From Ga0077555 sp031406575 (GTDB lineage Bacteria; Pseudomonadota; Alphaproteobacteria; Rhizobiales; Hyphomicrobiaceae): a stretch of DNA of 16,646 nucleotides. The stretch spans positions 1-16,646 of the forward strand of contig JANOHP010000184.1 in NCBI GenBank assembly GCA_031406575.1, written 5' to 3'. Shown one piece after another: positions 1 to 7,284 of this stretch (the stretch's first letter is position 1; each line of letters starts with the position of its first letter). Below the pieces are notes generated by a model. That model had not been told where the DNA came from and searched no databases. It saw only the letters and a program-made list of their open reading frames with translations. A program made the position numbers and the translations under genes.

Positions 1-910
1 AGGGCGCCACGCGCGGCGAGATCGGATACTCGTTGTTGGCCGTCGCGTACAGGCTTTGCCCTTCATCGGATGCGAGAAACTCCATGAGTTTCACCGCACC
101 TTCCCTGTTCTTGGCATGTTTCGCCAGCGCTACCCCTGAGATGTTGACGTGGGTGCCTCGGTCAGCAGCATTCGGGAACAGTACCTTGACGCTGTCGGCC
201 CACGCTTTCTGGTCTGGGTTCTTGAGCATCGCGGCCATGTAATAGCTGTTGCCGATCGCGATGTCGCAGGCGCCGGAGTTCACGTCGCGGACTTGTTCGC
301 GGTCTCCGCCGGCCGGCTTGCGGGCAAGATTGCCCTTGACCCCCTCGATCCACGCTTCGGTGGCTTTCTCTCCCTCGTGCGCCAAAATGGTAGCTATGAG
401 CGACGTATTGTAGACGTGCTGTCCGGAACGCGTGCAGATTTTCCCCTTCCACTTCGGGTCCGCGAGTTCTTGATAGGTGATAGCGTCCTGTTTTACCCGC
501 GACTTCGACGCGTAGATCACACGCGCGCGCATGGTGAGGCCAAACCAATGGCCCTCCGGATCGCGAAATGCCGCCGGTAAGGCCTCGAGCACTGTACTCG
601 CGACAGCCTGGGTCAGGCCGGCTTCCTTCGCCTCCGACAGCCGCCCCGCATCGACCGTGAAGAGGAGGTCGGCGGGACCTGCGGCGCCCTCGGCGGCGAG
701 TCGTTCATTGAGCCCTGCGCTGGCAAAAACAACCTGGGTCTTGATACCAGTCTTGGCCGTGAAGGCTTTGAGTAGTGGCTCGATCAGGCCCGGTTCACGA
801 TAAGAGTAGATGTTGACTACATCTTGGGCGGCCACCGGAAGCGCCCACGGCAGCAGCCAGAGGCATGCGCAAACGAACACCTCGGCTGCCCGCAGAAAGG
901 TCGAAGTCAT
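1..910 (-). CDS. Periplasmic Fe(III) ABC transporter substrate-binding protein (FbpA/FutA type), 3' end outside window
   Basis: This gene encodes about 303 residues of an iron-binding protein that would deliver ferric iron from the periplasm to an inner-membrane ABC permease. A signal peptide is visible: a basic, hydrophobic first 28 residues ending in PVAAQ, with cleavage expected near residue 28. The mature N terminus reads VVNIYSYREP, the usual start of the FutA/FbpA group. Residues 221-225 are NSYYM; the adjacent tyrosines (about Y223-Y224) match the paired Tyr iron ligands of this family. The ATG at 910 follows GGGGA at short spacing. The family is normally about 340 residues, so roughly 35-40 C-terminal residues lie beyond the left edge. 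Its permease and ATPase genes are not in the window and would be expected downstream, to the left. The strong promoter and ICE-like dyad at 1027-1060 suggest iron control. Other substrates such as thiamine are less likely given the YY pair. Confidence 0.88.
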   Translation of the reverse strand, partial: MTSTFLRAAEVFVCACLWLLPWALPVAAQDVVNIYSYREPGLIEPLLKAFTAKTGIKTQVVFASAGLNERLAAEGAAGPADLLFTVDAGRLSEAKEAGLTQAVASTVLEALPAAFRDPEGHWFGLTMRARVIYASKSRVKQDAITYQELADPKWKGKICTRSGQHVYNTSLIATILAHEGEKATEAWIEGVKGNLARKPAGGDREQVRDVNSGACDIAIGNSYYMAAMLKNPDQKAWADSVKVLFPNAADRGTHVNISGVALAKHAKNREGAVKLMEFLASDEGQSLYATANNEYPISPRVAP

Positions 911-1026
911 ATTTTCCCCATTCAAATGCACTGTCGCCATAGGCGGCCAATCCCGCGTCGGCATCCGAGCCGATGCCGAGTTATGATGAAACAGAAGATG
1001 TAAGTTTCGTCAAATAAATCATTATT

Positions 1027-1055
1027 ATCATAGATATAGAACTGTTCTAATTCAA
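1027..1055 (-). promoter_or_regulatory. Sigma-70-type promoter of the iron-binding protein gene
   Basis: On the minus strand TTGAAT (1050-1055) and TATGAT (1027-1032) are separated by exactly 17 bases, in a markedly AT-rich island in otherwise GC-rich DNA. Transcription would begin near 1020 and leave a leader of about 110 bases before the ATG at 910. A small inverted repeat, GGCATC/GATGCC, lies in that leader at 960-977. Confidence 0.6.
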
Positions 1056-1060
1056 ATTAG
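1035..1060. promoter_or_regulatory. Candidate Irr/ICE-like (iron-control) operator with a second adjoining dyad
   Basis: TAGAACTGTTCTA at 1037-1049 is a perfect 13-base palindrome (6-base arms, 1-base centre) filling most of the promoter spacer. Extended to TATAGAACTGTTCTAAT it agrees closely with the alphaproteobacterial iron control element as I remember it, TTTAGAA-N3-TTCTAAA. A second perfect dyad, CTAATT-CA-AATTAG at 1047-1060, overlaps the -35 box. Beside the -10, TGATAAT-A-ATgATtt also resembles a partial Fur-type site. Binding here would compete directly with RNA polymerase, so repression is the simplest reading. Which of Irr, Fur/Mur or RirA acts here is inference. Confidence 0.45.
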
Positions 1061-1424
1061 ATGAGCTCCGAAACATAAATTGGGTCGTCCCGATCGTCGC
1101 GGGAGAAGCGGTTCGAACGCCTCTGGGCGAATGTGGAACTCGGTTCAGTCGAGCGATCGCGCGGTAGGCTTGGTCTGGGATCTTCCGTGATGCGCCGATT
1201 GAACCGCTGCAGGGCTGAAAGCCCGCCGATCCGGGGCTCGGGGCCTTCAGCGGAGACACTTGGGTAATCAAGTTGAATTAACGTCCCTGCTGGCCACGCT
1301 TTGCCTGCTTGCGCAACGGCCTAGCTAGAGTTTCGCGACAACCAAACTGAGCCGAGGGCGACCCGGTCGAGATAATGCCCCGTTCGCGACGGGCATCTTC
1401 TCTTCACCATTCCCCGCACGCTGA

Positions 1425-2210
1425 TCAACGGACCTGCTCGCGCATTCTCGTAGCAGCCGATCGCAAGGTCGCGCCGAGCAGCTTGTAGTCGATGGACAGC
1501 ACAAACATGTTGATCCCTTGGGCGACGCCGGCCGCGACCTCCGATGGATCGGAAATGTAAAGCCCTGCCGCAATCCGTTTTCGCTTGGCGGCTTCGAGGA
1601 CTGTGTTCACGGCATTGCGGACCAGCGGATGCTGAAACTGGCCGTGCACGCCATAGGATACCGAGAGGTCGCCGGGGCCAGGCATGACACAGTCGACAAG
1701 GCCGCCGTCGAGCACGCTATCGATCGTCTCGACACACTCCTTGTCTTCAACCAGTCCGATCGCCGCGACCTCGTCGTTTGCGCGCTCGGCATAGGCAGAG
1801 AATTGCGCGAGACCGAAGCTTGCCGCCGGCACGCCTGTGCACGTCGGCCGATCGCCATGCGGGGCATAGCGCATGTTCTTCAACGCGTCGCTGGCGCCAT
1901 AGTGCGGAAGCCCCAGATGCGGCAGCATCAGCGCCTTGCATCCGCCATCGAGCAGGCGTGGCACGTCGTACGAATTAGAGCGGCCGATCCGGACCACGGC
2001 ATGAATGCCCGAGGCCCGTGCTGCCCGCAGATGTGCCGCCACGATCTGCAGATCGCCGAGCGTGTGCTCGAGATCGATGATCACGAAGTCGAAGCCGGCC
2101 GCGGCGTAAAGCTCGGTGATGTTGGGATCGCTCGAGAACACGAAACTGCCGATCAACGGCTGGCCGTTCAGAAGTTGATGCTTGAAACTGCCCTGGCTCG
2201 TGGCACTCAT
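1425..2210 (-). CDS. HpcH/HpaI-type class II aldolase (2-oxo-3-deoxy acid / citrate lyase superfamily)
   Basis: This is a 261-residue TIM-barrel aldolase of the HpcH/HpaI family, which reversibly splits 4-hydroxy-2-oxo acids into pyruvate and an aldehyde using a divalent metal. Visible motifs are DLEHT (D46, E48, H49), R74 in VVRIGR, GCKALMLPHL, E155 in GLVEDKE and D181 in GPGDLS. Their spacings (H49 to R74, E155 to D181) equal those of the catalytic His/Arg and metal-binding Glu/Asp in E. coli HpaI. The ATG at 2210 is preferred because AGGAG lies 7 bases upstream. An in-frame ATG at 2243 would overlap the preceding gene and has no ribosome site. It is the last gene of a three-gene operon with the SDR and DUF2322-like genes, which suggests cleavage of an intermediate oxidised by the SDR. 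The natural substrate cannot be told from sequence. Confidence 0.88.
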   Translation of the reverse strand: MSATSQGSFKHQLLNGQPLIGSFVFSSDPNITELYAAAGFDFVIIDLEHTLGDLQIVAAHLRAARASGIHAVVRIGRSNSYDVPRLLDGGCKALMLPHLGLPHYGASDALKNMRYAPHGDRPTCTGVPAASFGLAQFSAYAERANDEVAAIGLVEDKECVETIDSVLDGGLVDCVMPGPGDLSVSYGVHGQFQHPLVRNAVNTVLEAAKRKRIAAGLYISDPSEVAAGVAQGINMFVLSIDYKLLGATLRSAATRMREQVR

Positions 2211-2226
2211 CGCAAGTCTCCTCGCC

Positions 2227-2598
2227 TTATCCGCCAGCGGCAATGGTCTTCACGCGCAGTGTCTTGCCACTGGCGCAGAGCGCGATCAGCCGATCGACGT
2301 TGGGATGCTTGCCGGGGTTGGTGCGGGCATCAGTGGTATGTTCGCCGTAGAGTTCCAGACCCCGTTCGGCGGCCTCGCGCGTGATGGCGCCGAACGTCTG
2401 CGCCAGATGGTTGTAGACCACCAGTGAGCCGATCTGACCCGCCTTGTTCTCGATCGTGCAAACCACGTCGCCAGTTACGGCATCGATCAGTTGAAGTGCG
2501 GCGAGATGCGAGATTCCAGGGAGCGTTTTGAGCGTTTCAGCGAAGGCCATATTGGTATCCGATGGTTTGATCTGAGCGGGCAGAGGCAGCGACTTCAC
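2227..2598 (-). CDS. Small conserved protein, DUF2322-like
   Basis: The gene encodes a soluble protein of 123 residues from the GTG at 2598, or 107 from the ATG at 2550. The body (ENKAGQIGSLVVYNHLA, then AERGLELYGEHT, then NPGKHPNVDRL) matches my recollection of DUF2322, a family of about 100-residue bacterial proteins with no known function. It has no signal peptide, membrane segment or obvious catalytic motif. The GTG overlaps the TGA of the SDR gene as GTGA, typical of translational coupling. However, the ATG at residue 17 (MAFAETL) fits the usual family N terminus better, and neither start has a strong ribosome site. Placement between an SDR and an aldolase suggests an accessory role in the same pathway. 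No function is assigned. Confidence 0.72.
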   Translation of the reverse strand: MKSLPLPAQIKPSDTNMAFAETLKTLPGISHLAALQLIDAVTGDVVCTIENKAGQIGSLVVYNHLAQTFGAITREAAERGLELYGEHTTDARTNPGKHPNVDRLIALCASGKTLRVKTIAAGG

Positions 2599-3530
2599 CC
2601 GATAGCTGGCTTGCCGTTGTCGCGCCGGATGTCGTTGATGATCTGCAGCACGCGCTCGCGGTAGGGGCGGTACTGCACGCCGAACTCGGACATGAGGCGG
2701 GCATTTTCAATCATGTGATTGCCGCTGGCATCCTTGCCTCCACTCTGCTTGTCGAAGCTGATCTTGGCGTCCGGCAGGTAAGCGCGCACGATGTCTGCAA
2801 TGTCGCCCAGGCTCACGGAGATCCCGCCGGAGTTATAGATGCGGTGGGTGGGCTTCTCGGTCAGCAACACGCGCGCAAACACCTCGGCGATGTCGTCGAC
2901 GTGAATGGGGCATCGCATCGCGTCCTTGAAAGGGAAGGTGATCGGATTGCCGCGTGCAGGCTCGGTGATGATGTTCACATGGTCGACGGAGCCCCGCACT
3001 TTGTCCGGCCCGGTCACGTTGGCCGGCCGGATGCCGGTGATGAGCATCCCGAATTTTTCGGTGTAGTCCTGCGCCTGCCACTCGTTCATGATCTTGTGCT
3101 TGGCGTACTGGTATTCGCCGTTGACGCGATCCTCTTCGGTGACGGTACGGTTGCCGTAGTGGTTCTGCTTGCCGTTCACCGCGAGGGATGAGGCATACAT
3201 GGTGTGCTTGACGCCCAACAGGCGGGCTGCCTCGAAGCAATTGTCCATGCCGAGAATGTTCAACTTCATCGCAACGTGGGGCGCATGATCGCTGCCGATG
3301 AAGTAGGAAAGGTTGACGACGCGCTCCGGCCCGGCAGCCGACATGGCGGCCATGACATCGTCGAACTGCGTGACGTCGCCGCGTACGGATTTCACCTTGG
3401 CGCCCAGATCCGAGAAGGAGTGCGCGCCGGGATTGATGTCCATCGAGGTGACGCTTTGCCCGCGCCCAACGAGCAAGCGAACGAGCCGATGGCCAATGAA
3501 CCCGGTGCCGCCGATGACGAAGACAGACAT
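2595..3530 (-). CDS. Extended SDR: NAD(P)-dependent epimerase/dehydratase
   Basis: This 311-residue protein has a complete extended-SDR layout. An N-terminal Rossmann fold carries GGTGFIG at residues 7-13 for NAD(P) binding, with an acidic DIN near residues 31-33 that favours NAD. The core Ser lies in YASSLAVNG (about 112-120). The catalytic Tyr/Lys is in EYQYAKHK, with Y142 and K146 the best pair. The substrate-binding half includes RPANVTGP and PIHVDDIAEVFA, as in NAD-dependent epimerases. The ATG at 3530 follows AGGAG with 6 bases between. It is the first gene of the operon leading to the DUF2322-like and aldolase genes. Its promoter region is shared with the divergent LLM gene. The substrate is unknown; a hydroxy acid, sugar or terpenoid alcohol would all be possible. 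Confidence 0.88.
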   Translation of the reverse strand: MSVFVIGGTGFIGHRLVRLLVGRGQSVTSMDINPGAHSFSDLGAKVKSVRGDVTQFDDVMAAMSAAGPERVVNLSYFIGSDHAPHVAMKLNILGMDNCFEAARLLGVKHTMYASSLAVNGKQNHYGNRTVTEEDRVNGEYQYAKHKIMNEWQAQDYTEKFGMLITGIRPANVTGPDKVRGSVDHVNIITEPARGNPITFPFKDAMRCPIHVDDIAEVFARVLLTEKPTHRIYNSGGISVSLGDIADIVRAYLPDAKISFDKQSGGKDASGNHMIENARLMSEFGVQYRPYRERVLQIINDIRRDNGKPAIG

Positions 3531-3591
3531 CTCTCACTCCTGTGGCTTGCAACACCGAGATGATGGCACGCCAGCCGCGAGCCGTTCAATT

Positions 3592-3619
3592 GGTATCGAG
3601 GCGGTCATCCCTTTGACAA
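3592..3619 (-). promoter_or_regulatory. Candidate promoter of the SDR operon
   Basis: On the minus strand TTGTCA (3614-3619) and GATACC (3592-3597) are 16 bases apart. The -35 is good and the -10 poor. The -35 box overlaps the opposite-strand -35 of the LLM gene, so the two promoters would be mutually exclusive or jointly controlled. Confidence 0.3.
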
Positions 3620-3642
3620 TCGATGAATTGAGCGTCCAGGAT
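3613..3642 (+). promoter_or_regulatory. Candidate promoter of the LLM oxygenase gene
   Basis: A perfect TTGACA lies at 3613-3618. The best -10 candidates are CAGGAT (3637-3642, 18-base spacer) or the more distant GATACT (3640-3645), and neither is strong. No clear dyad operator was found between 3531 and 3677. Confidence 0.35.
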
Positions 3643-3677
3643 ACTGAACCGTACTCAAGCCAAGGAACGCGTGTTCG

Positions 3678-4853
3678 ATGACCGAAGTCAATCTCCGCTA
3701 CGGGATCTTTCTAGGCCCGCATCACCCTGTCGATGAAGATCCCACGTATCTGATCCATCGCGATTTCGAGTTGATGGAATGGATCGACAAGCTCGGCTTC
3801 GCGGAAGCTTGGATCGGAGAACATCATTCGGGTGGCTTCGAGTTGTTGTCTTCGCCGGAGCTGTTCATCGCAGCGGCCGCGGAGCGTACGAAGCATCTGA
3901 AGTTCGGGCTCGGCGTTGTTTCGCTGCCCTATCATAACCCTTTGATGGTCGCCAACCGCGTGATCCAGCTCGACCATCAGACACGCGGGCGGGTCATGTT
4001 CGGCGCGGGTCCCGGCCTGCTCGAAGGCGATACTCTGATGATGGGTATCGATTCCCTCAAGAAGAGGGATCGCATGGCCGAGGGTCTGGATGTGATCCTT
4101 CGGCTCATGGCCGGAGAGTGGGTGACAGAAAAAACGGAATGGTATGACTTCACCGATGCTCACGTCCAACTCCTGCCCTACACCCAGCCGCGCCCGGAAG
4201 TCGCCGTCGCGAGCGTCGTGACGCCCTCTGGCGGACGGCTGGCAGGGCGGTACGATCTGTCGATGCTCTGCATGGCGGCGCTGGGCCTGGGCTTCGACGC
4301 TCTCGACACGAATTGGAAGGTCGCTCAGGAGATTTCCGCCGAGCATGGCCGCACGATGGACCCCAACAACTTGCGCCTCGTCGTTCCCTGGTACATCGCC
4401 GAAACGCGGCAACAAGCGCGCGATGACGTGCGTTTCGCGTTCGAGCGCTGGCTCGATTATCAGCGGGCTCAGGACGCGACGAGATACAACGTTCCCGCCG
4501 GCGTGGACCCGATCGACTGGTATATCGAAAAGAATTTGGGTGTCATTGGCACGCCGGACGACGTCATCGCGGTGATTGAACGGCTGCAGGCGAAGCAAGG
4601 GCCCTTCGGCTGTTTCTGCCAGTACGCTGCGGATTGGGCCGATTGGGAAGGGACGAAAAAATCCTACGAACTGTTCAGCCGATACGTAAAACCGCATTTC
4701 AACAAGTCGAACACCAATCGCAAAGCGTCACTGGAATGGTTGCGGAAAAACAACGAGACCAACGCAGCCAAGCAGCGCGCAGGGGCAGAAGCCATGTTCG
4801 CGCAGCACAATGCCGATCGCCAGGAGAAGCTTAACAAGGACGGTAAGAGCTGA
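3678..4853 (+). CDS. LLM-class flavin-dependent monooxygenase (luciferase family, limonene-monooxygenase-like)
   Basis: This 391-residue protein belongs to the bacterial luciferase-like superfamily, which uses reduced FMN and oxygen to oxidise small organic molecules. Family signatures include a beta strand and flavin-site segment RYGIFLGPHHP at the N terminus, EAWIGEHHSGGFE near 42-54, LKFGLGVVSLPYHNPL, GRVMFGAGPG and the conserved VIGTPDDV segment in the last third. Overall length and motif order resemble limonene 1,2-monooxygenase (LimB) more than F420-dependent members, but that subfamily call is tentative. The tail after about residue 345 is highly charged and lysine/asparagine rich. The ATG at 3678 is preceded by AAGGA about 11 bases upstream, a somewhat long spacing. 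The gene is divergent from the SDR operon; an LLM oxygenase, SDR and aldolase would make sense as successive steps of one degradation route. Confidence 0.85.
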   Translation: MTEVNLRYGIFLGPHHPVDEDPTYLIHRDFELMEWIDKLGFAEAWIGEHHSGGFELLSSPELFIAAAAERTKHLKFGLGVVSLPYHNPLMVANRVIQLDHQTRGRVMFGAGPGLLEGDTLMMGIDSLKKRDRMAEGLDVILRLMAGEWVTEKTEWYDFTDAHVQLLPYTQPRPEVAVASVVTPSGGRLAGRYDLSMLCMAALGLGFDALDTNWKVAQEISAEHGRTMDPNNLRLVVPWYIAETRQQARDDVRFAFERWLDYQRAQDATRYNVPAGVDPIDWYIEKNLGVIGTPDDVIAVIERLQAKQGPFGCFCQYAADWADWEGTKKSYELFSRYVKPHFNKSNTNRKASLEWLRKNNETNAAKQRAGAEAMFAQHNADRQEKLNKDGKS

Positions 4854-4944
4854 TCCAACCGACGCGGGGTCAGACCTTGCTCATTCCTGCACCGTTCGAT
4901 GCTCGCCGTCTTCTGCAAATGACAATGCCGCGACCACGGCTTCC

Positions 4945-5505
4945 CTACGAGCCAAGTCCTGCTTCGGCGCGTATCCGATAGATAGGATCCGACTTATCAC
5001 GAGCGAAGCTCGCCCAGTCCGGCTTCAGGCGTGGGACTTCGCCGATCGCAAGGCGCGTCGTCTCGAACACGACGATGCGGTGTGCGATGCGCCAGACGCC
5101 GTCGCGTCGTTCGACCCGGTCGGCATAGCGGCCATAGTGCGAGAGCTGTACCGGGCCGCCCTTCCCGGAAGCGCCATACTGCCGTTGGGCCTCGGGACCG
5201 AGGGTATGGGCGGTGAAGAAATAAGTCTCGGCGACTGCGACGTCGCGTCCAGCGAACTCGATCAGGCACTCGCCAAGAAAATGCATGACCTGCGTGGCGC
5301 CGCCGGTGCGTGACGTGGCGAATGCGATGAAACCGTCGATACTGCCTTTGTAGTCGCCGTGATCATCGTAGGCGTCGGAGTGATAGGTCGAGCGCACCAG
5401 ATCCCAGTCGGCACGATCGACGCCCCGGCAATAACGGGCCATGAGATCGCGGACCTCATCCTTGTCGAGCAGCCGCTGCAACGCCTCGCTGTTGTCTTTG
5501 CTCAT
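4945..5505 (-). CDS. SnoaL/NTF2-like domain protein
   Basis: The product is 186 residues with a single NTF2-like cone fold (SnoaL_4 type). It opens with helical EALQRLLDKDEVRDLMARY and continues with CRGVDRADWDLV. The typical TYHSDAYDDHGDYKG segment follows, then strands ending in DGVWRIAHRIVVFET. Members act as small dehydratases, hydrolases or isomerases, or as the small subunits of ring-hydroxylating dioxygenases, so the fold does not fix the reaction. The ATG at 5505 is chosen because AAGGAG sits 7 bases upstream. The frame stays open to 5760, but the added residues look unrelated. The gene converges on the LLM gene, leaving 91 bases with no convincing terminator, and lies downstream of the SDR remnant and the PhyH gene. 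Confidence 0.82.
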   Translation of the reverse strand: MSKDNSEALQRLLDKDEVRDLMARYCRGVDRADWDLVRSTYHSDAYDDHGDYKGSIDGFIAFATSRTGGATQVMHFLGECLIEFAGRDVAVAETYFFTAHTLGPEAQRQYGASGKGGPVQLSHYGRYADRVERRDGVWRIAHRIVVFETTRLAIGEVPRLKPDWASFARDKSDPIYRIRAEAGLGS

Positions 5506-5516
5506 GTCGTCGCTCC

Positions 5517-5930
5517 TTATAAAGTTGCCATCAGCATGAGAGCGTCCGCCCGTGAGATGCTCTTTGAGCCGACGGCCGATGTGGACGTGCGTCTCACGAG
5601 CGGCCCTTGCCTCGCGCGCCAAACCGAGGAAGCCGTGTGGGTGAACGGTTGCCTCGACGATCTCTCCGTAAGGATCGAATTCAGGAAGTGGCGGGCCGGC
5701 GGCGTTACGTTCGAGCATAACATCAGGGCGAGTTTGGCAGTCTCCTCCGGTGTGCCCCAACGTCCCAGCGGCACGCGAGCCAGACCCCGATCGCCCACGT
5801 AGCCCGGTGCCGCCGTCTGCTCGATCGTGCGCACCATCCTTCCCGCGCCGATCACGATAGGACAGTTATCGAGGTCGTGCACAGCTTCGACAAGCCTCGG
5901 ATCATCTCCGGGACTTGCCGAAGGAAAAAC
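5517..5930 (-). pseudogene. Remnant of an SDR oxidoreductase gene with internal deletion and frame loss
   Basis: This stretch fills the 434-bp gap between the SnoaL and PhyH genes. One frame (GTG at 5882, open to about 5930) gives CPIVIGAGRMVR, which resembles either an SDR GxGxxG start or a thiolase-like N terminus. It is followed at once by AAPGYV and LARVPLGRWGTPEE, the unmistakable C-terminal segment of a classical SDR. The roughly 150 residues that should separate these parts, including Ser and Tyr-x-x-x-Lys, are missing. After KLALMLCSN the SDR similarity stops and the translation becomes unlike any protein. A second frame on the same strand (5506-5760) stays open but is not recognised. 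I read it as a decayed gene. A short functional peptide is unlikely, and no ribosome site fits the GTG. Confidence 0.5.
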
Positions 5931-5939
5931 CGGTGGGGC

Positions 5940-7100
5940 TCAGATGCTGAGGTCGAGGAGGTTGTAGTCCTTGACGTTGGCTTTGGCCTGTTCGTCCCAG
6001 ACCAGAGCGACGCCCGCATCGGCATGCGGCTTGTAGGTAAAGGGAACCTCGCGCGGGAACCGTTTGCGACGCGCGTCGATGGCGTAGCCGATCATCTTCG
6101 AGCGCTCCGTCACGCGGGCCTCGTCGATCAGTGCGTTGGCCATGGCGAAGCCACCCGAGACCACGTTCAGCACGTTGCGGCGACGGTGGAACCCCTGATT
6201 GACCGTGACGCGCCAGTCCTTCGAGGTATTGGCGAAGGAACCGTGCAGCGTCTGTCGATTGGTGATGGCGACATCGCCGGGCTTGCAAATGAGGGGCACA
6301 GCCTCGGGCAGACGCTCAGTGCCGGCGTCGGCCACCCATTTCTTGATGTCGATCTTGCCGAGCTTATGCGACCTCGGCACCACCCAAACGCCGTTGGCGG
6401 CCGTGCAGCCGTAGAGTTGACCCATCATGTTGAAGCCATGCGAACCCTCGTCCCAATCGGGCGCGCTCCAGTGCGTGACGCCATCCTGATGCCAGGAAAC
6501 CGAGGCTCCCAGCCCCGGTTCTTTGATGAATAATGCCTCCGTGAACGGCACGAAATCATCGCCGTTGATCGACTCTGCGACGGCCAACAGCGCGGGGTGG
6601 CCGCTGAATCTTAGGCAGGCTTCCGAGAATTGCAGTGTCCCCAGGATCAGGTAGACGACCTCCTTGGGGGCGTCCACGGCAGCCTCGGGTTCGAACATTT
6701 TCACTTGGTGGCGGCCATTCGCCATCTTGGTGCCGCCCAGCGGATCGCCGAGGGGTTTGGACCAGAACAGCGTCGGCGCCTTGCAATCGTAGGCCAATGC
6801 GGGCCGGCCTTGCTTGTCGACCTTGGCGTCCTGCTCTGTCGGAAGGCGATCGAGAATGGTCTTTACATCGGCCTCGATGTCGGCGAGTTCATCGGCGTGT
6901 ACGACGCCCTCGAACACATAGAATCCGTTCTTCCAATAGGACTCGAGGATGTCTTTTGCCAGTTTACCGCCGGCATCCAGGCGGATGGGCCCGCGATTAC
7001 CGAGGTCGAACGCCTTGCGCTCACCTTCGCGCAGGTAGGCCTGCATCGCTGCTTCTTCTGTGCCGTAATCGATCGGGGTTCTGCTCGATAGCGCCGTCAT
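5940..7100 (-). CDS. Phytanoyl-CoA dioxygenase (PhyH) family Fe(II)/2-oxoglutarate oxygenase
   Basis: This 386-residue protein has the double-stranded beta-helix iron site of the PhyH family: H204 and D206 in SWHQDGVTHW, the distal H286 in RQTLHGSFANTS, and R297 in WRVTVNQGFHRR as the likely 2-oxoglutarate anchor. The N-terminal half includes YWKNGFYVFEGVVHADEL, the usual start of the core domain. It should hydroxylate or oxidatively cleave an organic substrate with decarboxylation of 2-oxoglutarate to succinate. The family has very broad substrates, so none is named. The ATG at 7100 has GGAGG 7 bases upstream; a start at 7133 has no such support. It lies 184 bases after the selenoprotein gene on the same strand and may belong to the same transcript. 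Confidence 0.87.
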   Translation of the reverse strand: MTALSSRTPIDYGTEEAAMQAYLREGERKAFDLGNRGPIRLDAGGKLAKDILESYWKNGFYVFEGVVHADELADIEADVKTILDRLPTEQDAKVDKQGRPALAYDCKAPTLFWSKPLGDPLGGTKMANGRHQVKMFEPEAAVDAPKEVVYLILGTLQFSEACLRFSGHPALLAVAESINGDDFVPFTEALFIKEPGLGASVSWHQDGVTHWSAPDWDEGSHGFNMMGQLYGCTAANGVWVVPRSHKLGKIDIKKWVADAGTERLPEAVPLICKPGDVAITNRQTLHGSFANTSKDWRVTVNQGFHRRRNVLNVVSGGFAMANALIDEARVTERSKMIGYAIDARRKRFPREVPFTYKPHADAGVALVWDEQAKANVKDYNLLDLSI

Positions 7101-7284
7101 GGCTCGACCTCCCGCTTCTATCGCCAACTGCACGCGTCAATAGTCGAGCAGAGTTCAATCGAACCGATATCGTGCGTCAAGACCATTCATTTCCACGCGA
7201 TGGCGGAGGCGTGGCGCGACACCCGACGACTGATCTCGAGACCGTCTTTGTCATCGGTCAGGGATCGGCCGCTGCGGTGCTAAA

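Larger units (their letters stand above)
911..1424. other. 514-bp gene-poor intergenic region
   Basis: Apart from the promoter and operators at 1027-1060, I see no supported gene. An open frame at 1047-1271 on the minus strand (74 codons) has no recognisable protein content and overlaps the operator, so it is not called. A short GC stem, CCCGT/ACGGG-like with a tetraloop, lies around 1378-1394 downstream of the aldolase stop. It lacks a following T-run on the minus strand and is at best a weak terminator. Confidence 0.4.

Noticed and set aside
1110..1122. GCGGTTCGAACGC resembles a tRNA T-arm
   Set aside because: The five-base stem does not pair properly around a TTCGAAC loop, and no acceptor, D or anticodon arms or CCA end are found around it.
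1047..1271. 74-codon open frame on the minus strand
   Set aside because: No recognisable motif, and it overlaps the promoter/operator of the iron-binding gene.
1377..1395. Hairpin after the aldolase gene as an intrinsic terminator
   Set aside because: Short stem and no T-run in the direction of transcription.
1518..2384. Long plus-strand open frame opposite the aldolase gene
   Set aside because: It is antisense to clearly homologous coding sequence and has no protein-like motifs; such frames are common in GC-rich DNA.
3711..4697. Long minus-strand open frame opposite the LLM gene
   Set aside because: The plus frame carries unmistakable luciferase-family motifs; the antisense translation resembles nothing known.
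4854..4944. Possible bidirectional terminator between the convergent LLM and SnoaL genes
   Set aside because: Only a four-base-pair GCCG/CGGC stem without a T-run was found.
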